A DNA stretch of 64,000 bases from an uncultured Clostridium sp. (GTDB lineage: Bacteria; Bacillota; Clostridia; TANB77; CAG-508). A program made the translations under genes and the position numbers. The stretch is from NCBI GenBank assembly GCA_900553685.1, contig USEI01000008.1:10557-74556 (forward strand). The letters are read 5' to 3'. Under the pieces are notes generated by a model. It was not told the DNA's origin. It saw only the letters and a program-made list of their open reading frames with translations, and made no database searches. Position 1 is the first letter of the stretch; every line of letters begins with the position of its first letter. Positions 60,597 through 64,000 of the stretch are shown piece after piece.

Positions 60597-61182
60597 CTAT
60601 TTTATTTTTCTTGCAATTATATTATATATGTGCCAATGTTTTTTATCTCCTACTGCAGGTTTAGCATCCTTTTCTATTTCTTTAAACATTAATATTTCAA
60701 AATAATCTTTAAAAAGTCCTAATACTTGTTCTTTAGATAAGAAAATCATTGCCTGCCTACTCTGTTTCCATGAATCGTTTAAGCCTAAAAAATTTCCTAC
60801 AAAATAACCGTTCAGGTAAAATACTATTTTTTATTTTACTCCAAAATTCTTTGAAATTATCTTTATTACAAAATGGAATACTAAAATTTGCAACTAATAA
60901 TTTATTTTCCTCAAGCATTATATTCTCAAAATTTTGTACACTAAATGTTAATTTTTCTCTTTCATTTTCATTTAATCTATTAATTATATATTCTATCGTA
61001 TTTTCTTTATCTATTGCAAGAACTCTCCATCCATTTTTTATTAAATAGACACTTTCATTTCCTGAACCACATCCTAAATCTATAGCATTTTCTGGTTTTA
61101 TATTCATATTTATAAACTTTTTTACAATAAAATGTGGTTCTAAATTTTTAGTGCTTTCATAATATTTTTTTATATTTTTCAT
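60597..61182 (-). pseudogene. SAM-dependent methyltransferase, frameshifted
   Basis: Starts at ATG 61182 (TTGGAG ahead). The SAM-binding motif AIDLGCGSGNESVYLIKNGW is intact at about 33-52. After SILPE the frame breaks; the following sequence in the next frame reads GYFVGNFLGLNDSWKQSRQA and runs on to HWHIYNIIARKIK at the TAG 60597-60599. One extra base (near 60812) or two missing bases explains it; total length 586 is not a multiple of three. Repaired length about 195 residues. The C-terminal part is complete and well conserved in appearance, so the break is recent or artefactual. Confidence 0.8.
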
Positions 61183-61286
61183 AATAACTCCAATTAATAC
61201 TACTAATATTTTATATCATAAAATATTAGTTTTTCAAGTTATGTGATTAATAATTATCTATATTTAGCTAATCAATAACTAAATAT

Positions 61287-61315
61287 TTGCAAAATTATGT
61301 AAATCATAGTATAAT
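61287..61315 (+). promoter_or_regulatory. Promoter of the lipoprotein gene
   Basis: TTGCAA (61287-61292), 17-base spacer, TATAAT (61310-61315). The leader of about 100 bases contains a small hairpin AGAATAC / GTATTCT before the ribosome-binding site. Confidence 0.75.
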
Positions 61316-61420
61316 ATATTAGAAATATTCGTGAGTACAGCGAACTATAACAAGTGTACTATTTTAGAAAAGAATACATGAAACTTTAAGTATTCTACTA
61401 AAAGAAAGAGGAGAGAAATT

Positions 61421-62101
61421 ATGAAACGGTATTTAGTAACAGTATTTATGGCAATTGTACTTACATTCTGTTTAGTCGGTTGCTCTGACTACGAAACTGT
61501 CCCTGTTGAGAAGGACCTAGAAGTGCTTAACACACTTTCTGGGAGCAAACTCGAAAAACGGCACGACATTGAAGGCTTTGAATTTATAACTACCTATGAT
61601 ACAGGTAATTATGACCTCAGTCGCTGGAGAATAACAGATTCAAAGCTTATCAATATGTCTGCTACAGTTTCCAATCTTCCTGAGGGAACTACTGTACTAA
61701 TTGAGCATGTTCATATAGACATGTCTTTAAAATCTACAGATCCCCAACTTGATGGTCTTTCTCAGGATAATATGGATGATTCATATCATGGTACTTCTCA
61801 AGACGGATTCTATGTAAGCCAGGATTACCCATATCAAAATAAATTTGCTGTGCAGGGTTTCAGTAAAGATTTGATTGATGGATGGACATTTGTAGTTGGT
61901 TCCTACGGTTCTGGTTCTATAACTCAAGAAAGACTTACCGAGCGAAATTTGGTTGAGTATGGAGACGTATATGCTAATAAAATGCAAGTTGTATACGATA
62001 TACTCATAAAATATCCCGGTGACGAGTACTTCCACGTTGTAAGTGTTGAAGACGAATTTCTTATTCCTGTTAAATATGAAGAACCTGAATCAGACAATTA
62101 A
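61421..62101 (+). CDS. Lipoprotein of unknown function, GC-richer than surroundings
   Basis: A 226-residue protein with a lipoprotein signal: MKRYLVTVFMAIVLTFCLVGC with lipobox LVGC, Cys21. The mature part is beta-rich and acidic (RWRITDSKLINMSATVSNLP, GWTFVVGSYGSGSI). No domain recognised. Anchored outside the membrane. The ATG follows AGGAGAG. Plus strand against the general direction, higher G+C than neighbours, own promoter and strong terminator: a self-contained unit, probably acquired. Confidence 0.75.
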   Translation: MKRYLVTVFMAIVLTFCLVGCSDYETVPVEKDLEVLNTLSGSKLEKRHDIEGFEFITTYDTGNYDLSRWRITDSKLINMSATVSNLPEGTTVLIEHVHIDMSLKSTDPQLDGLSQDNMDDSYHGTSQDGFYVSQDYPYQNKFAVQGFSKDLIDGWTFVVGSYGSGSITQERLTERNLVEYGDVYANKMQVVYDILIKYPGDEYFHVVSVEDEFLIPVKYEEPESDN

Positions 62102-62123
62102 AATCTGTTTCACTCTCAAACCT

Positions 62124-62156
62124 AATCACCCAGCTAACTGTGTTAGCTGGGTGATT
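62124..62156 (+). terminator. Strong terminator after the lipoprotein gene
   Basis: Perfect 15-bp stem AATCACCCAGCTAAC / GTTAGCTGGGTGATT with a 3-base loop, followed by TCTTTCTA. Confidence 0.9.
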
Positions 62157-62274
62157 TCTTTCTATAATTTTTAGAGAATTTTATTCTTATATAGTTTTTA
62201 AAACTAAAATTTAAAAAATATTTTCGATAATTTATAAAATTGTCACTATTCTAAAAAACTAAAGTTTGGGCAAT

Positions 62275-63882
62275 TTATTTTTCTTGTTGTACCTTTTCTG
62301 TTGGAATCTCTTTTTCTTGCGCATGTAAAATAGATTCACATATTGCAATTGAAATAAACTTAGCAAAAGCAATTCTTTTTTTATCATAATCAGGATGTCG
62401 CTCAGAAACTAGAGCACTTTGTAGTTCACTTATTATCTTTTGTTCTTCTTCTGTAGCCTGTTCTGAAATACTAAATATTTCATCTGCCTTATCTTCATTA
62501 CAATCAAGTATTGAGGTTGCACATATTTTTTTCATAATTTCTTGGTATGCAGGAGAAATATTAAATCCATTGTTCTTCATTTCTTCTAAAAAAATATCTA
62601 CTTGTTTATTATTAGCTTTTATCGATTGTGGCTCAATATCACTACTCATCATTGTTTTGTCCCCTAAATCCGAAAGAATAGATCCAAAACTTTGATAATT
62701 ATCTGCCAATTGCTTCATTATATTTTCAACATCTTCTGGATTTGTAATCAAATGATTATCTCTTAATAACTTACTTAGAGATACTGCTTGATTTATGCCT
62801 GCCAGCAATTGCTCATCTTCATGAAAATATGTATAAGTATGTGTACCGGTTTTAATTCCTGCTTTTGCCATCAGTTCATAAAATTGATGAGCACTTTCAT
62901 CATTCATCCAACTCCACATACCTACATCTTCAGCACGATAGCCTAATTGTGTTAAAAACGGTTGTGAAAATCCTTGTACACTTTCTCCTTCATACCCTAA
63001 CACATGCACTTTTGGATTAAATATTTTTAACCTTTCTACTTCACTTTTAGGACATAAAATCCAAGAATCTTCTGATAATTCTATACTTCCTCGTGTAAAT
63101 GTATCCATTGGTGCTGCACGACCAATTTTTTCATTAGGTATATCCTCAAATGGAATTAAAACAGCATATTTGCAATCATCCCAAGAACCAAATATATGTG
63201 ATGACACTTCATCATTCATAGCCATATGAACAGTATCTCGTGCTGATTTATAAGAATACTCATATTCAACTCCATTTATCGTAATGCTTTTTTTATATTC
63301 AACATTAGAATCCTTTGCTGATTTTATCATATTAGAAGTTGGTGAATATTTAGTTTTATGGACTCCAATTAATGATGACTTCGAAGAATAGTCTCTTGGA
63401 TGTGAAAATATACATTTATCAGATTCAGAGAGTACAGGTGGAATTCCCTTACTCTCTAAAAGTTCTATTGCATCTGTAGGTTTAATTCCAATCTCATAAA
63501 GTGTTCTTGCCTCTTCTATAAAATGCATCTTTTCCTCAATTTCTCCAAGTTTTGCATTTATTCCTGATGTTTCTAATTCATGCTCAACTCGTTGTCTTTC
63601 TTCATCTAATTCACTTTTTGCTTTGCTAATTAATTTTGGAAGTTCTGCAAGTCTCTTAGATTGTGCCTTAAATTTTTTATAATCACTTCTTCTTGTAATC
63701 CATTTTTCTAAAAAAGAAAAATTGCTTTTTATCGTTATTCCATTTGAGTTTTCCCACTCAAGTTCCAATAATTCACTACGCATAGCATCTAATTTTTGCC
63801 TAATAGTTTTTTCTTTTTCTTCATATTGCACTTTTTGATTATTCAATTCTTCTAATTTTATTTTTTTTACCTCATCTATCAT
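62275..63882 (-). CDS. Large coiled-coil protein of unknown function
   Basis: A 535-residue soluble protein. Residues 1-140 are strongly charged and predicted coiled coil (KKIKLEELNNQKVQYEEKEK and later helices). A globular part follows at about 170-320 with SLIGVHKTKYSPTSNMIKSA, ARDTVHMAMNDEVSSHIFGS, WDDCKYAVLIPFEDIP and SWILCPKSEVERLKIFNPKV. The last 200 residues are helical. Not recognised; I cannot assign a reaction. The ATG at 63882 follows AAGGAAG, 11 bases after the stop of the partial gene at the right edge, so the two are likely in one operon. Confidence 0.7.
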   Translation of the reverse strand: MIDEVKKIKLEELNNQKVQYEEKEKTIRQKLDAMRSELLELEWENSNGITIKSNFSFLEKWITRRSDYKKFKAQSKRLAELPKLISKAKSELDEERQRVEHELETSGINAKLGEIEEKMHFIEEARTLYEIGIKPTDAIELLESKGIPPVLSESDKCIFSHPRDYSSKSSLIGVHKTKYSPTSNMIKSAKDSNVEYKKSITINGVEYEYSYKSARDTVHMAMNDEVSSHIFGSWDDCKYAVLIPFEDIPNEKIGRAAPMDTFTRGSIELSEDSWILCPKSEVERLKIFNPKVHVLGYEGESVQGFSQPFLTQLGYRAEDVGMWSWMNDESAHQFYELMAKAGIKTGTHTYTYFHEDEQLLAGINQAVSLSKLLRDNHLITNPEDVENIMKQLADNYQSFGSILSDLGDKTMMSSDIEPQSIKANNKQVDIFLEEMKNNGFNISPAYQEIMKKICATSILDCNEDKADEIFSISEQATEEEQKIISELQSALVSERHPDYDKKRIAFAKFISIAICESILHAQEKEIPTEKVQQEK

Positions 63883-63893
63883 TTTTATCTTCC

Positions 63894-64000
63894 TTAATCA
63901 CCTATATATTTTATATTAATATTATAAATTCCTTTTAATTCCAGCGGATTTCTTAATATTATTCCAAACTTTTGATAACAAGCAATTTCATCAACATATA
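63894..64000 (-). CDS. C-terminal end of a gene running off the right edge (partial)
   Basis: An open minus-strand frame enters from beyond 64000 and stops at TAA 63894-63896. The 34 visible residues include YVDEIACYQKFGIILRNPLE and end in NIKYIGD. Too short to identify. Its stop codon is close to the ribosome-binding site of the coiled-coil protein gene, suggesting cotranscription. Confidence 0.55.
   Translation of the reverse strand, partial: YVDEIACYQKFGIILRNPLELKGIYNINIKYIGD

Noticed and set aside
1..64000. CRISPR arrays, tRNA, rRNA, insertion sequences, prophage
   Set aside because: No regularly spaced repeats, tRNA-like or rRNA sequences, transposase motifs or phage structural genes were seen.

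Overview
The window looks like chromosome from a strictly anaerobic, very AT-rich Firmicute, most likely a gut Clostridia lineage. The supporting signs are extreme A/T bias, strong AGGAGG ribosome-binding sites, spoIIM and xerD, an oxygen-sensitive ribonucleotide reductase (nrdD-nrdG), a superoxide reductase, and a bile-salt/penicillin-V acylase family enzyme. Almost all genes are on the minus strand. The exceptions are pepV, a Crp/Fnr regulator and one lipoprotein. I saw no CRISPR array, tRNA, rRNA, insertion sequence or prophage.

Layout. 0-8.2 kb: a partial membrane-anchored protein, a zinc-ribbon/HTH protein with tyrS, a three-gene set (acyltransferase, DUF2207-like protein, choloylglycine-hydrolase family acylase), an LD-carboxypeptidase and ispG. 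8.3-11.9 kb: truB, rlmH, an AlaX-type editing protein and a pilin-like protein. 12-18.4 kb: pepV, two anchored proteins, xerD, spoIIM and an EndoQ-like nuclease. 18.5-22 kb: DAHP synthase with a long regulatory leader, a glycosyltransferase and RNase P RNA. 22-36.6 kb: NUDIX, FAD enzyme, superoxide reductase, mtnN-apt purine salvage, an EamA transporter, a VanY-like peptidase beside a two-component system, a thioredoxin/CcdA trio, an HD protein and rsuA. 36.9-50 kb: a CofE-like protein, an ABC-F protein behind an attenuator, an ABC exporter, a GGGtGRT/NifU-like pair, a cysteine-synthase-like gene behind a Cys-codon attenuator, and an ECF sigma operon. 50-64 kb: several frameshifted accessory genes, a ZIP transporter, nrdDG with a divergent Crp/Fnr regulator, tag, a pentapeptide-repeat protein and large proteins of unknown function.

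The most striking result is three separate leader-peptide attenuators, with leader ORFs of 47, 9 and 12 codons. Each has a consensus promoter, a leader ORF with its own ribosome-binding site, and a terminator hairpin just before the ribosome-binding site of the controlled gene. The DAHP synthase leader peptide is packed with Phe and Tyr codons. The cysteine-synthase-like gene has a leader peptide with three consecutive Cys codons. The ABC-F gene has a nine-residue leader of the kind that senses stalled ribosomes. In all three, sequences that can pair as competing antiterminators are visible.

A second theme is four single genes (8379-8663, 21209-21505, 36884-38068, 61421-62101) that are visibly richer in G+C than their surroundings. 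Each has its own consensus promoter and strong terminator, as expected for independently acquired expression units. A third is a cluster of four frameshifted accessory genes between 50.2 and 61.2 kb, while the conserved genes between them are intact.
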